From assembly GCA_036345935.2 (NCBI GenBank), contig JADWOT020000009.1:16318181-16382180 (forward strand): DNA of 64,000 nt, written 5' to 3'. Every line of letters starts with the position of its first letter. Positions within the stretch are counted from its first letter, which is position 1. Of this stretch, positions 10,801-23,392 are shown piece after piece. This DNA is from Taenia hydatigena. Its lineage: Eukaryota; Platyhelminthes; Cestoda; Cyclophyllidea; Taeniidae. Made by a program: the position numbers and the translations under genes. The notes beneath the pieces were generated by a model. That model made no database searches. It saw nothing but the letters and a program-made list of their open reading frames with translations, and had not been told where the DNA came from.

Positions 10801-12404
10801 GCAGGCTATGCTGGATTGCCACGTGTTGCATCTTGACAGTTGCATCTTCAATTCTACAATGTTAACTTTGGTTCTGGCTGTTTCATTAGAAATTGTGCAA
10901 CAGTAGGTGAATCAGACCGTTTAGCTGGTCAGTTTGGCCTCAGTGGTTACACACTGACATCAACACTGGCGGTGGAATGTGACGGAGCCACCCTGTCAAT
11001 TTCAATGTCCCTTCACCGCATTTTTGTCGTCGAAGCATTAATTACCTGGGAGGTTAGTTACCGTCCTCTTCTTGTTCCACACGATCGTCTGCTATGCGAG
11101 GCCACGTGGTTTGTCATGACTACCTCAATGTCTTTTGTTCCTTCCAATTACGTCGTGGCAAATTCCGTGACATGATGCTGCGACACCCAAATAACCTGAC
11201 CTAGGGAATTGGACGCTGCGTTCCAAATCACTTGGCAAGACAATGTGCCAACAAGTAGCATTCAGAGCTCACCTAAAAACGAACATAAGGTAATAACAAG
11301 CCAAATAAATGAACAAATTTAATCCAGCATTTTTAAAGTTGAGAATAAACATGTTATGTTGGGATGGAGATCTAGTGCCATAAAACCCCTTTTTGCATAT
11401 ATAATTCGTTACAATGCATTCGAGGTTGTGTTTTAGTTATCAATTTAGAATATGGAGTGAGCTGCTGATGAGTGCCCTGAAAGTGCCCTAAATTCAGTTG
11501 GAAAAGGCTTAGAAATTTCGAGAATGAAAAAGCGAAAGTGAGCAATTAACCAGTTTGCCTTTGACAACGTTGACCATTGATTTTGAAATGCTAATTACAA
11601 AGGTGGTGCCTACCATAGTCCTTACATCACCCCACATCATGTTCCCATCAAACTAGCATTCCTAGTAGAAATAGGGCAGCATGAAATACACTTTTACTGC
11701 AATGAAGAGCGTGTCATACCGAGATGAAGATGAACGATGTGGATTAGGCGGATATGCCGACTACACACTTCCCATCACGTGAATTGCTTAATCTTTTATC
11801 AATTGTAAGTGATGGCAAAATAAGGATAATAAGGATGGCTCTCATCTACTCATTCCCTCCTTTACCAAACTGATGAAAATTACACACGGTAAGTATGAAG
11901 TGAGGTTAGAAAGAAGGTGCTAGCCTGCCTTGTGAAAATCATGAGGCTGTCACCATATTCGCCTATTTCGCCTTCAACAATTAGGCCCAACTCACTGCGA
12001 AGGAGAGAACGCCTTGCCAGACTGCTTCACTAAATCACAAATAAATGCGCAAAGCCTGTGTATTTGTCATTCTGGGGTTGCCCATCATAAGAGGTTAAAT
12101 CAATGTTAAAGAAGTAAAGAATGCATGGGGACTGCCAGGTCCCCAACACCATGGATGCCTGCAAGGGGATGGCACAGGCTGGTAATTAAAAGAGCGTGAG
12201 TTCACAAATGCTTATGCATTCTCAATAACTTTCGCCTAATTAAACCGAAGCACAATGCATGACGTGAGTCTCCACTGTATGCGTTTCTCTAATTGGCTTG
12301 ATTTCCGCCTCTATGATAAGAAATATGGGATTTGGATGTGGGAGGGTCCAAGTAATCTAACACACCGCATAGCATAGAAGTCATCTTGAAGGCCAGGAAG
12401 AGGA
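10801..12404. repeat. Non-coding repeat mosaic before module C
   Basis: No gene supported. About 10900-11280 belongs to a family also seen at 33600-33900, 46790-47060 and, inverted, 58950-59220 (shared core GATCGTCTGCT, then a Pu-rich stretch). About 11480-12130 is, inverted, the 3'-flank-type block (AAATTACACACGGTAAG, GTGAAAATCATGAGGCTGTC, GAGAGAACGCCTTGCC). The stretch 12180-12404 is the upstream region shared with A, B, D and E. Confidence 0.6.
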
Positions 12405-12488
12405 GATCGCATAGGCTGATTTGCGTGTGGATCATCCCCATAAATACGCCTTGGGTCGTGAAGGAAAAAAAATCACTTATGTGGAGTT
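12405..12488 (+). promoter_or_regulatory. Decayed core promoter of module C
   Basis: The conserved block is recognisable (ATAGGCTGATTTGCGTGTGG, then ATAAATACGCC), but the TATA box reads CATAAATA (12439-12446). An A-rich run interrupts the leader. This fits a dead module. Confidence 0.55.
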
Positions 12489-12995
12489 GGCGCTTCAATT
12501 ATGCCTCATTCTTTTTTGGTTGGTTGTATTTTCGCAGTTGGATCTTTGTTGAATCATAGCTTTTGCTTCAAAGCAGGTCATAAGCAGCTCCATTCTAATA
12601 CATTTACCCACTTTGAAGCCATCACACTGTCACGTCGTAGACAAGTGTGCTCGACACCGCTGAGTAGTCATTTAGCCTCATCAGCCCATTTCCAATTCGT
12701 TGAAGTGCTAATGCCAGCGGAGCATCCACTGCAAAATCACTTCCGTTTGAGTCCTGTGGATCTCCAACCCATTCGCCTAAGTTAGAATTAGAAAGAACTT
12801 ACTGATGTGCCTGATAGACGATTAACAATAACGGCAGTGTTAGCGTCTAACCTTGAATTCTAAGCATAAACATTTGCGCAACTCAGCAGAGGTGAAGAAG
12901 TTATGGCTGACGGACTGATTACCAACTCCCCATATGCTGCGACTGCGACCGTAGTGCATAATGAAACACTAATTATAGAATTCAAAAAAGATGTT
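12489..12995 (+). pseudogene. EG95-like antigen pseudogene C
   Basis: The exon-1 region (about 12489-12535) keeps only scraps of the signal-peptide exon, and the donor is lost to a deletion that joins into the intron sequence GCAGTTGGATC. The exon-2 relic starts at about 12706 and reads HPLQNHFRLSPVDLQPIRLS before a TAG (12783-12785) replaces the Trp codon of the FnIII LSW motif. Further indels follow. Later pieces still show the family pattern (GLITNSPYAATATVVHNE). No exon 3 is found. It is closest to K and E. Confidence 0.75.
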
Positions 12996-13009
12996 CAATG
13001 CTATATAAT

Positions 13010-13250
13010 GCCAGTGATAATGCCTTTTCCTTTCTTTCGCCGGCTGCACCAGTGTAGACAAGTGTAGTCGACACCACTGATTGGACATTTTGGCCAGCAT
13101 TTGTCTCATTTCGTAAATTGGAGGTGTCCAGACAAAAAAATTCCACAAAACCACTTCCGATGGGGTTCTGTGAATTCCCATCTTATTCACCTGAGTTAGG
13201 ATTCGCCAAGCCCAGACAAAGCAATCGATGGGCTAATCAAAGTAAGAACA
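13010..13250 (+). pseudogene. Truncated FnIII exon C' with intron-1 tail
   Basis: The intron-1 tail (about 13010-13131) matches those of F, G and J and ends in CCAG. The exon-2 start (13132 on) reads KKIPQNHFRWGSVNSHLIHL, then TAG (13197-13199) where the conserved Trp belongs, then DSPSPDKAIDG. Homology breaks near 13250, where an unrelated repeat takes over. It is most like pseudogene J, whose Trp codon is also a stop (TGA rather than TAG). Confidence 0.75.
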
Positions 13251-14864
13251 TTGCGCAGATGAGCAGTGATGTGGAAGTTTACAGTATGCCAAGTCATAAG
13301 GCTGAGCTGATTTTGTTTCCTTCCCTACTCCTCTTTCTCCTCCTCCTCTGCAGGGTTTAAAGGCTTCCCACGCCTCGTGTAAATGTCGTTAGCAGGCCTA
13401 GACACACTCGGATTACAAAAGTGCTTTGAGGGCTTCAGCGATCAAAATACCCTTCTATTGATATATTCTAGCAGTGCACATCATTTGTCTGGTTTCTATT
13501 GCCACCTTCGTTAAGATTGAACAGCATATGTTTCCAGGAAAAGGCGATAAACTGATGCGAATGTACGATCCTTTTAATACTTCATCAAAAACGGTTTAAA
13601 CTTGTACGGCAAATATTCCATACAACTGACAAATAGACTTGATCAGATAAAAACTCTTCCACTCATTCCATGTGATCCGTGAGGCTGTAGAGTGACCTCA
13701 ATGGAAGTGTCATAAAAGGCTTCCGAGCACGTAAGTGTCACTTTGGCAACATGGTGCGTATTTAAATAAAGAGCTTTGAAGGCCATCAGAACTGCATCCT
13801 CTTTAACTTGTGTCCACAAAGTTATGCAATATGCAATTGCAAAAGTGTACGTGTGTGTACTTGCGGCATCGCATCTTTCTGCCCGTAAAAAAGGGCGCAT
13901 GCATCTCACCTTGACCTCCCCTCTTCTTGCATGCGAGAACACCGTGTGCTTGGGAGAGAGCACCCAAGCATAGCGATGCTCATGTTGATAATCAAGAGGT
14001 TCCAAATAAACTTGCATGCACCATCCATTCATGCAGAAATTGATATCCTACTGCTGCTCTCCTCCACCCTGCAACTGGGTAGATTATTTGCCTGGGTTTC
14101 GATGGCGGCTCATGCTTGAACGCTCGTGTAGATCAATGCCTACTTCCCAATCATTCAATATCATGACCAATATCTTGTGTTTCCTACCACTTCCTTCTCC
14201 CTTGCAGGCATCCATGGCGTTAAGAATACTGCAGTACCTACTCATTCTTGACTTCTTAACATTGATTAACCCCCCTTCAATGAGGAGTAACCTTTGAATG
14301 CAGTTTGACAAGGCGTTTTATTCTTCGCAGTGAGTTGGGTGAAATTATTGAAGGTAAAATAGGTCAATATGTTGCCAACCTCATGATCATCACAAGGTAG
14401 GCTAGCACCTCCTTACTAACCTCACTTCCACTTATCGTGCGCGGCAGGCATGTAATTTTCATTAGTTTAGTGAGAGGGGAAATGAGTAGATGGAAGCCAT
14501 CTGCATTATCCCTATTTCGCCACGACTATTAATTGACGAAAGGTTAAGCGATTCATCTGATAAGAACTGTGTAGTCGGTATGTTCACCTTTTCCAAATCG
14601 TTCATTGCATCTCGGTATGACACGCTCTTCATTGCTGTTAGGAATGCTAAAAATGAAAACATGATGTGGAGTGATGCATGGGCTATGGATGGCACCATTT
14701 ATGCAAATGTCATTTTAAAATCTCTAGTCAAAGTTGTCAATGACAAACTGGTTGAGTGTTCAATTTTGCTTTTACTTTCTTGAATTTCTTTGGCCTTTTG
14801 CAACTGAATTTAAGGCACTTTTAGGGCACTCATCAGCAGCTAACTCCATCATCAACTCTATTCC
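13251..14864 (+). repeat. Large direct repeat, second copy at 57110-58770
   Basis: The two copies run in the same order and orientation with many small indels. Part is also present, inverted, at 34600-35330. The minus-strand ORF 13643-14032 (129 codons) has a partner at 57442-57828, and they share a TVFSHARR start region and SEAFYDxSIEVTLQP. Their ends differ by frameshift, so I do not call a gene. About 14080-14215 holds the tail of an antigen exon 3 (GCTTGAACGCTCGTG) and its 3' flank, followed by the standard flank block to 14860. Confidence 0.75.
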
Positions 14865-16945
14865 ATTCATATAAAGTTGGTTATGTTCCATTTTTCAGCA
14901 CAGAAGTGATTAGACCTCGACACTAAGCTTTGATGCATCTCGGAAAGCTGTGCCTTGCAAATTACTCAAGTGATTTACGGAATGGTTTGACACCCAATCC
15001 GCCCGGCTGTTCGCGCGGCCAACGTCGTAAGAAACTGCACTTCACTATGGTAATGTGGTCTACCTACATCACAGTAAACCTGCAGGCGACCTAATTACAT
15101 GTAAGTAAATGGAATTTTCTCCAGCCATCCACCTCTTTCTTTAGTTCAGCGATGCATTCTGCTGGTTTCCTGCCTTTAATTGCATTAAACAAGGCTTGTT
15201 TGTTGTTTTCTTATTAACGAACTTCATTGCCTTACAACGCTGCATACCAATCTGCTCGTGTCGTACATGTGACACGCTCTGTTTATCAATCTATTCTCAT
15301 TTCAAAAAACGTAGCCGCAATGGATAGCTCGAGATGTGTAATTCCCCCAGTTAAAAGAGCACGTCAAGTGCAACCAAAAATATCCCAACTATGGCCTTAG
15401 AAACAGATTTGATATTACCTACTAATGTGGCATAAAGTGTTTTGTTAATCCTTGGTTGAACACTGCCAGTGCATTCCACCGCTTGGTTACATTGCTGTTG
15501 CAGACCAATTTAATTTTGATAGCTCACTTGTTAACTGTTGGAAAAGTGCATGTTATTAATAGTGGAGTCACACGTGAACAAACGTGAAAGAGTGTGGAGG
15601 GTTCACCTTCACCTCATCCCTTCGCGCATGTGAGAACACTGTGTGCTTTAAATCCATTTCCAAAGCCGTCGTAGTAACTGTCTTAATGCAATGTATGGCA
15701 GCCTCCATTAAAATTAAACAATTACATCCAAGTGCGGCTTGAAGGCTAGCACGACTACACCTGTTCGTCAAGATGAACAGGAATGCAAATTCCAATCCAT
15801 TTCATTTACTTTTATTTGGACTGTGCCTACAAGTCGGTGTATATGGTCATACATTCCAACTATCCTTAATAGCACAAATGATTTACGTCTGAGTGTTTTA
15901 ACTCAAGAACTCCTAACTGTAGTGAAACGAACAATTTAAGTACTTCCTCTTCAGGAAAAACGCAGCGATGTGTTCCCAGCTGCTGCTACCAATGTCATGA
16001 CAAATGTGCAAGATGCATGTTCAGCAATGTCTCTTCCACATTTTCAAAGGCAACAACAACAGCGGCTATTACCCAACCTCAACTGACTTTACACTCATTT
16101 CCGTGCCATCAATTTGAAATTGTACATACAAGGAATCACTAGACTTAAACCAGACCACATTATACCAACTGCAATGGTTTCGTGCATGCAGCTCAACACT
16201 ACCTCCTCTTCTGCTTGTGAAATCAAAGGAAACCAGCATAAGATCCCACCAGAATTGCACGTTCTCCCTCCACCCCCTATACCCGTCCTTACACCAAGCC
16301 TTGCTGTGAAGTGCGACTGTGCATTTCATTTGCAAAGGGCTAATGGCATTTAACAAGAGAGGAGCAATGCTGGGATATCAACCAACTCTCTATTGACACA
16401 AGTTTGACTAGTAATTTCTGAGGTGGTGATTGCATTTCTGTTGCCTACCTGAGTCCTTCCATCGTCCCTTATCTTCATCACATCTTATTAGCTTTCCTAG
16501 TAACAACACGGTAGTGGGAATTGCACTTCTGAAGAATTAAACCACGTGCCATTCCAAGGTAGAGATGACTGATGACGATGGAACAGCGGGCATACTGACT
16601 GCACTCTCCCCACCACGTGTATTCCTCAATTACTCCTCGCCCATTGTGAGCCAATGACCAAAATTAGAAGAATAATACCCATTCCATTGTCGACTGAATT
16701 ACCCCAAAGCACATGCCTGTTGCACACCAAAGCTGCGTAGCTACGTTAGTAGTTGGGTGTTAGTCTACCTTGTGATTATTGTGAGGCTGTCAACACATGC
16801 GTCCATCACACCCCAAAGGAGAGAACAGCTTCCCACTCTTCCATTCAACCACACATAAATGCGCCAAATTCGTGTCTTTTCATCCAGGGCTTATTCATTG
16901 GTAGAGGGTAAATTAGTGTTAATTAGGGAAGAAAGACTATGAAGT
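14865..16945 (+). repeat. Third, diverged copy of the inverted-repeat arm
   Basis: Same orientation as the left arm, matching about 205 to 2494. It is clearly more diverged than the two arms are from each other. It lacks the part equivalent to about 830-1320 and carries an extra AGCTCAACA-type repeat at about 16040-16370. It ends AGTGTTAATTAGGG at 16918-16931, the same inner boundary as the left arm, and about 110 bp later comes the stop codon of pseudogene B. This is the normal position of the block: immediately 3' of a module. Confidence 0.8.
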
Positions 16946-17038
16946 GGGACATTTGCGACATAATGGATGCCTGCAAGGGGAGGAAAGGGTGGTAGAAAAC
17001 GCAAATAATGGGAAATTGGCATTGAGGCACATGAGCGT

Positions 17039-17918
17039 TCAAGCAAGGACTATCGCCGTGCAAGTGAAGAGGAGTCCTGCGATTGCAAATGTTTTACCAG
17101 ACCATCTAGTCGTTACGATTTCTTCCTCATTTCCTGTGTAAACAAGGCTTTCTGGTCATTATAACATGTAAAACATGCATCTCTCTCAACGGTGAATTGT
17201 TACACACAATCATTAATAACAGGCGCTCAGAGGTAAACTTTAGCAATACTCCTGTTTAATAATGGTAGCAGATGCCTCTCCTGATAAATATCGGTGAATG
17301 TATCCTTCACTGTGGCATTTAGAGTATGATCACATGTACTGGCTTACCGGTGGACTCTGTTTTAACAACTTTGCTGAATTCCAAATGTGTTAGTGAATGA
17401 TGCTCTACGATCGCAGTTGCATTATACCGTGTGTTAGAATTTTAGTCCGTAAACGATTATTTTTTCCTTCCTCGAGGAGAGCAAATGCCCACTTTTCTGT
17501 ACCGGGTTCAGAAGGCACCTCTGCCAATAGTGTGACTTCTCCATCGAGCCAACCTTGCAATTTCGTCTTGTTCCAAGTTAGGCCAATGGAGGGAGTAGTC
17601 ACAGGACCCCACTCAAAGCACTCTTTCAGTTGGTCCACTGGAATGATCGTCTCTTTGGCTAAATAGAACAAGAGTCAAACGGTCAAAATGACAAATCATA
17701 TTTATCCATGACACGAATTAATGATGGCTTCAAAAAGAGTAAAATTCCTAGAATGCAACTGCTTATAATCTGCACTGAAGCAAATTTTATCATCCAACAA
17801 ATGCTTCCACACTATTGCTGATCAGATCCAAATGCTAATCAGCTACTTACTGATTTATTCTTTCTGTTTATCAGCCACAACGAAAGTCGCAAACAGAATG
17901 AGACTAGTGAAACGCCAT
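17039..17918 (-). pseudogene. EG95-like antigen pseudogene B
   Basis: Exon 1 (17918-17851) is 68 nt instead of 70: a 2-nt loss and a TAG at codon 5 destroy the signal peptide, although the ATG and GTAAGT donor survive. Exon 2 (17652-17348) opens well (ETIIPVDQLKECFEWGPVTT and SIGLTW), then shifts frame after LLEEGK and is 305 nt against 303 in gene A. Exon 3 (17133-17039) is open, with a single stalk unit and a hydrophobic tail ending LLFTCTAIVLA. It is closest to gene A, and the two loci with their upstream regions are inverted duplicates. An alternative assembly or allele could be intact. Confidence 0.85.
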
Positions 17919-18010
17919 CTTCATACCTCCAATGATTTGCTCTCACAACTCATGGCGGATTTATAAGGCTGCTGCACACGCATATCAGCCTATGGGCTCT
18001 CCCCGCCTTG
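17919..18010 (-). promoter_or_regulatory. Core promoter of module B
   Basis: Read on the minus strand, it keeps the block seen before gene A, with a TATAAAT (about 17959-17966) at the same distance from the ATG. The promoter looks intact although the coding exons are not, so a non-coding transcript is possible. Confidence 0.6.
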
Positions 18011-20510
18011 ACCTTCAAGGTAACTCCTGCGCCATGAGGCGTGTTGCAGTACATAAGCCCTCCCACGTCTAACTCTCACGCTTCTTATCATCGAGGTTAA
18101 CACCAACTTCATTGGATAAAATCATGCAGTGAACACTCACGTCACGCATTCTCCTTCGGGTTGATTGGACGAAATCTTTTGTGAACATTGGAAGCATTTG
18201 CAAATCCACAACATCTCAGAAGTATTTTTGCACTCTTCGCGTACTCACCACCACCGATTGTGGGATGCGACTACAGTTATGGTCTCGTTACCACCTTCTC
18301 TGAGGCCTTCTATTTCAGCGCAAGCAAAACATGTCGTTTTGGTGTAGGGCACCACAGAAATCGTTGTTTGGTGCGTAAGAAGATATAGTTCCAACCGTGT
18401 AGACCAGCGTATACTCCCTCGCCAATGTTTGGTTCAGTTCTCACCAATATTTATGTGAAGTTGATTTTGACACTAACTGTGCGTGTATTTGTCTCTAATG
18501 GAACTAATGGCATTGTATGTCGCTTCACAATGCTGTCACACATGCATCTACGATGTCTTGCAGAAGCGAACCGCCTCCACTGTAAATAGCACAGTTGATG
18601 TTGAAGTCAAACGACTTCAGGCAGACACTGGACTCAATCAACCAACGATGCCAGCCTACATCCTGTCGTGCTGCTTGCATTTAGTCGATCTACTTTGGAA
18701 TGTCCTCAGAGTTGGGGCGACTCCGATCCATTTCAGGAGGATGAGGGAGGCGAAGACACTATTCAAATTATCACACCGAAACTCCACGACTGTGGATGTA
18801 AGAGGAAGGAGCGAACTGGATACACCAACTAATTACCCACCTGTCTTGCGCGATAGTCACCTCTTCTTTCGCATCGCTAACACAAGAGAAAACAGTGTTG
18901 AACTGCACCAACAGAAACACCGTGGCATCCAAAACACCACTGTCACGATGCAACACGTGGAGAGTCAGTTAAACCTACCACAATTCCTTCTCTCTCCTTT
19001 TAACAACACAAGTCTGGTGGACCAAATTGTACACACACCATGTTTTACACATGCTTTGCGCAACCCGTCTGCCATGGTGATCCAGACGAGGTAAAGTCGG
19101 TGTAGCCACCTTGGCATTCACAAAACGAGACCATTACCTGTGGTGCCATCAACGCCACCCACACTCCATCCAGTCACCATCGTCTGGTGTTTCGCAGCTC
19201 CCCTCTCACTCCTTACATTCACTCAACTTAAGCTTCTTTCGTGGTCAACTTTAAAAACACACTGACAATGCCATTCCCTTTCGGTTTTCTTTTGTGCTGT
19301 ACGCCAATGTGAATCGGGTAAAACCTTTCATTATACGTTGGATAAGTATGTTTGCGCATATGTGGTCGTGTCTAATCGCCTGCAATAAATGGTGTATGTG
19401 GTTCACATTGACCTCCTCGCATTTTGCGCATGAGATCACCGTCTTCATACAGGAGTGAAGTCAAGCATAGAGATGTTCATGCTGATAATAAAGTGAATTT
19501 CACTACAGTCGCGTGCATCGTTCCTTCATGATAAAGTTGTTGTTCTGTCTCTTTTTCTCCCCTGCACCCCAAACAATATTAATACTCCAAAAGTGAAGAC
19601 TAGACCGTTCTTCCGTTCGTCTTTGTCGCGAAAATTACAGTTGGATGGAAGGAAGCAGAAGTGTGTGAGCAATCGAGTCACAACTTGCCTTATCCCACCA
19701 GCTCTTTCTACCTCCCAGACATCTGTGTTGTCGGATTTGCCCCACTAACTATTCATTATTGCTTTGTTAATATTAATTTAGCCCCTCACCGATAAATGAA
19801 CGAATTTGACACACTTACTTGCAATTAAATAAAACAGACTGGGGAGGCACTCTCTCCATTGTGGTGAAGTTGGGTGCAATTGTTTATATTTAAATGCGTG
19901 GATATGTTGTCGGCCTCATAATTCACCACAAGTTGGACTAACACCTACTTACTTGCCCATCACCCAGCTCTTGTGGGCAGCAAGCACCTAATCTCCACAC
20001 TCTCCAATCCTGCAGAAGTGTGGTCCACACTACTGTAGTTGCACTAGCAAAGCTGATAAGATGAGACCAAGTTAGGCGACTTCGGAAGGGCTCAGGCAGT
20101 CACCATTTATGCCATTACCACTTTCAAATCACTAATCAAAAGTGTGCCATTGAAGGATCGGTCGAGTGCTCAATGTTCAATTTGCAACTGGATTTTGGAG
20201 CACACATTAGAAGTTTCGTCTATGCATATAATTCGAAAATAATACTTTCCATCCAATGCAATGCTGCGGATAAAATATGCAAATGACAGATTCTATGTCC
20301 CGACATCTCTATCCCACTGCAGCATGTTTATTCACAATTTTGAGAAGGATTTCGCTAACTAATTTTGTATGCGTATTTTTATGACTGGGTAATGAAATGG
20401 AAATTGTACTCAGGAGAAACCTACTATAAACCACTTTATCCTTCCTATTATGAGACAGATCATGTTTCTGGCAGTTTTTAACTAAACTCCTTATTGTCTC
20501 CAACGAAGGT
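18011..20510 (-). repeat. Inverted duplicate of the gene A upstream region
   Basis: Aligns, inverted, with about 3130-5230. It contains the longest ORF in the window (18483-19094, +, 203 codons). Its last 98 codons align without gaps to the minus-strand ORF at 4415-4711, but there are about 22 amino-acid differences in 98 with few silent changes, so I do not treat it as a gene. The stretch 19730-20240 is 3'-flank-type sequence, and 20260-20390 matches 60750-60870. Confidence 0.75.
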
Positions 20511-21944
20511 AAGCGTTTAATTAGTAAATTAATTAAATTGGCTCAAGTTCTGCTTAGCTTAAAAAGCCTATTATTCTTTTAAGCATTTCCACACTCAAAT
20601 ATAGGTCAAGCATTAGTTGCCAGAAAAGTCCGGCTTCCTGAAACATGGGATTGTTATTCTACCACCTAAATCGAATGGTCATAAGGAAGTCGGGATAATT
20701 ACAAACACTTGGCTGCATTTATACTGCAGCCGATGAATAGAAAGCGCTGCGAATATATTTGCAGCTGCCTATTTGCAGCGGATCAAGAGAGTCAAATGAT
20801 TTGAAACCATGGGAGCGATGGGCACAGCCGTATGGCTTTAACCATTGAACAAGTTTCACGTGGTCGTGGTATTCACATCGTTAATTACTAACAAATGCAT
20901 TTTACGCTGGGTCAGCATGCCACTGCTTTGCATCTGACACCTCAATTAACGAGTGTCTATCTACCAGAGCTGCGTACGCTACCATTGAAGACTGCAAATG
21001 TGGTAGCGGAACACTCCTGATGCACACTATCCCGAGTGGCGCCGTCATAGAGGCAACACTCTCTCATAGAACCTCTTTGTCTCTAGAAATAGGTTAAATT
21101 AAAAGCTCTAACTTTATCTGAATTTTCTACAATCTGGTGCTGCGAAGGCAACAGTGACCACTTGGAGAGATGCCATCAAGTAAACGCATTATGGGGAAGC
21201 ACTGTCTGGTGCTTTCGGGAATGCATATCTGTCTCAGAAGTGTGAAGTGGACAGTTGGCGGAGCACAGTATGAAGTTAACCAAATAGGCGGCCATCCGCT
21301 ATTTCTTATTTCGAGCCAGTTAGCCAGTTAGAGGACAATTTACTAGGTTTGGAAGAAGTTCTTGACGGGCTAACTTCAGATGGGTTGATGCATTGTCAAG
21401 TTGCTTGCCAGATCCAGTTCTCGCTGATTTGTTGTACTCGCAGACGCAGATATTATTTTAAATTTGGCATTACGGACCGCCTGTGAACGATTACTTTATT
21501 AGGACTCTTTTTTGAGTACTTGCATGCGGCAATTTCCCAAAGTCTTTCCTTGTTCTACCTCTGGTTTTATATCCTGTGGATGAAGGAACTGTTTCAAGGA
21601 CGACATCTGACATTCTTGAGGCCTACAAATAATCGGGATTTGGTTGGGAGAATGGGAAGTCCAGAATCTGTCTCCATTTACTCCTCTTCTCTCCCGCATA
21701 CCCAGACGGGGGAATGATGGCGCCTCGCCTATCACGAGAAGGGCTGAATAGGTCCACTCGTGACAAAAGCCTTTCAAAAGTGAAGAACTGCATACCTTCT
21801 TGGTGTAGGTTGCATCCAATTTTCGTTGCTCAGTTCATATTGCGGCAATGTTGTTTCACGTGCAGCTTGTTTGCATTGAGTAGTGGATACATATACGCCG
21901 TGTGTCTTGAGGTCTCGACAGAACGTGGTGTTGGTGGCGAATGG
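20511..21944. other. Apparently single-copy block, no recognisable gene
   Basis: I found no related sequence elsewhere in the window. The best ORF is 21499-21819 (-, 106 codons), which is Cys-, Arg- and Pro-containing, low in hydrophobic patterning and has no recognisable motif. No splice-linked ORF series or tRNA/rRNA pattern is visible. From about 21945 (GTGACTACTTAATTCTGC) sequence related to 10190 and 63660 resumes. Confidence 0.4.
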
Positions 21945-23392
21945 AAATGAAACACTGTGACTACTTAATTCTGCAAAGTGAATGGTCATGCACTTATGCG
22001 CTGTCAAAGCGATCGGAATCAAGTTCATTGTTGCGTTTATGTCTAAGTCAGTTCTGCTTTAAAGCCCATAGATTAGTGGAACTATTTTATACAGCCAGCA
22101 CGATCGTCAAACCAGGACTTTATGACCTGAGTCCATATTTTGCGTTGACGTTGAAATTCTAAATAAAGGTCTTTGAATTTAGTGCAAAAAGGACTTAAGC
22201 GCTGCGTTTTGTAGTCAAGCAGATGGAAGTCCTCTCAGATAATGTCATCAACAATGTCTTCAAAATTGCAGTGAGAACTTTGAGGGTTTCAATAGCAAAA
22301 GGAAAAGAGCTGTCAGCAACACACTTACTGAGCAATGTTCCTTCAATATTTTTAAAGCAACTTAGACAAGCAGCCGGCAACAGGAGGGATGCGATTGTTA
22401 GCCCACCTTGACTCATTCTATGCCTTATGATATCCGGTTGAAATGTGATGCACGAGGCATTACTGAGTTTATAACAGACCACTTTAAATTAATTGCATTG
22501 GTCTTGTGGATGCACCTCAACACTCCCTCCTCTTTTGTTAGCAGGATGGAAGGAGTAGAACAAAGCATCCTATTAGGTGTGCAGGTTCTTTGTCTACTTG
22601 CTCTGTTCGTCCCTACGCCCAATCTTGTCATGATGTGCAAATGCCCAATGAAATTTGACAACAGAAGGTCAACACCGAATACCCAACAGCTCTTAATTGA
22701 TTCACGCTTGCCTGGCGAGTTTTGGAGTGGTTTTTGCGTCAGTGTTTCCCATCATCTTGATCGCATCTTATCAGCATTCTCAATGACAACACGGCATTGA
22801 GAAACATATTTCCACAGAACTGGAGAGTGCGCACACGGAAATGAAGACGAATTATAAGGAATAGGTGGACATATCGACTGCAACCTCCTCATCGCATAAA
22901 AGTACATGAATGCTATTCTTTGAATGTGAGTCACGGAGCAGGATGAAGATAATACTGAGTTGACTCTCATCTACTCATTCCTTCCTCTACTGAACTAACG
23001 TAAATTCCATGTTTGCTGCACACTAAGGCTGGGCAGCAAACTCAGCGAGTAGGTGTTAGCCTACCTTGCAAAGACAATGGGGCTGGTAGCGCATTCACCT
23101 AATTTGTATTTAACAATTGCACCCAACACTACCGCAAGGGAGAGAACGCCTTCCCAGTCTGTTCCATTCAATTGCAATTAAATGTACCGAATTCGTGCAT
23201 TAGTCATTTAGGTGCTGTTCACAATGGGATGCCAAATTAATGTTAATTATCAGTAACAAATAGAAGGTGGGACATTCCTGACACAATAGATGCCTGCAGA
23301 GTGGGAGGATGTGATGGAAAGCGGAAGTTATGGATGGCGGTATTGGATGAAGATGGATGATTAGAAAATTGACATTGACCGACTGTGGGCGT
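21945..23392. repeat. Flank-repeat mosaic 3' of gene D
   Basis: About 22420-22720 is the AGCTCAACA/CACCTCAACA repeat (related to 16185, 44300 and 54640). The stretch 22720-23290 corresponds to left-arm sequence 2000-2494 and is the standard 3'-flank block of a minus-strand module. ORFs 22408-22800 (+) and 22195-22482 (-) are not conserved between copies. Confidence 0.6.

Noticed and set aside
13643..14032. 129-codon ORF (-) with a relative at 57442-57828
   Set aside because: The two share a middle section but differ by several indels and end in different frames. There is no recognisable family, and both lie in a segmental duplicate.
18483..19094. The longest ORF in the window (203 codons, +), with an ungapped 98-codon counterpart at 4415-4711 (-)
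   Set aside because: Between the two copies about 22 of 98 residues differ with few silent changes, the third copy upstream of D is frameshifted, and the ORF lies in the upstream repeat of antigen modules. This is drift in a duplicated non-coding region.
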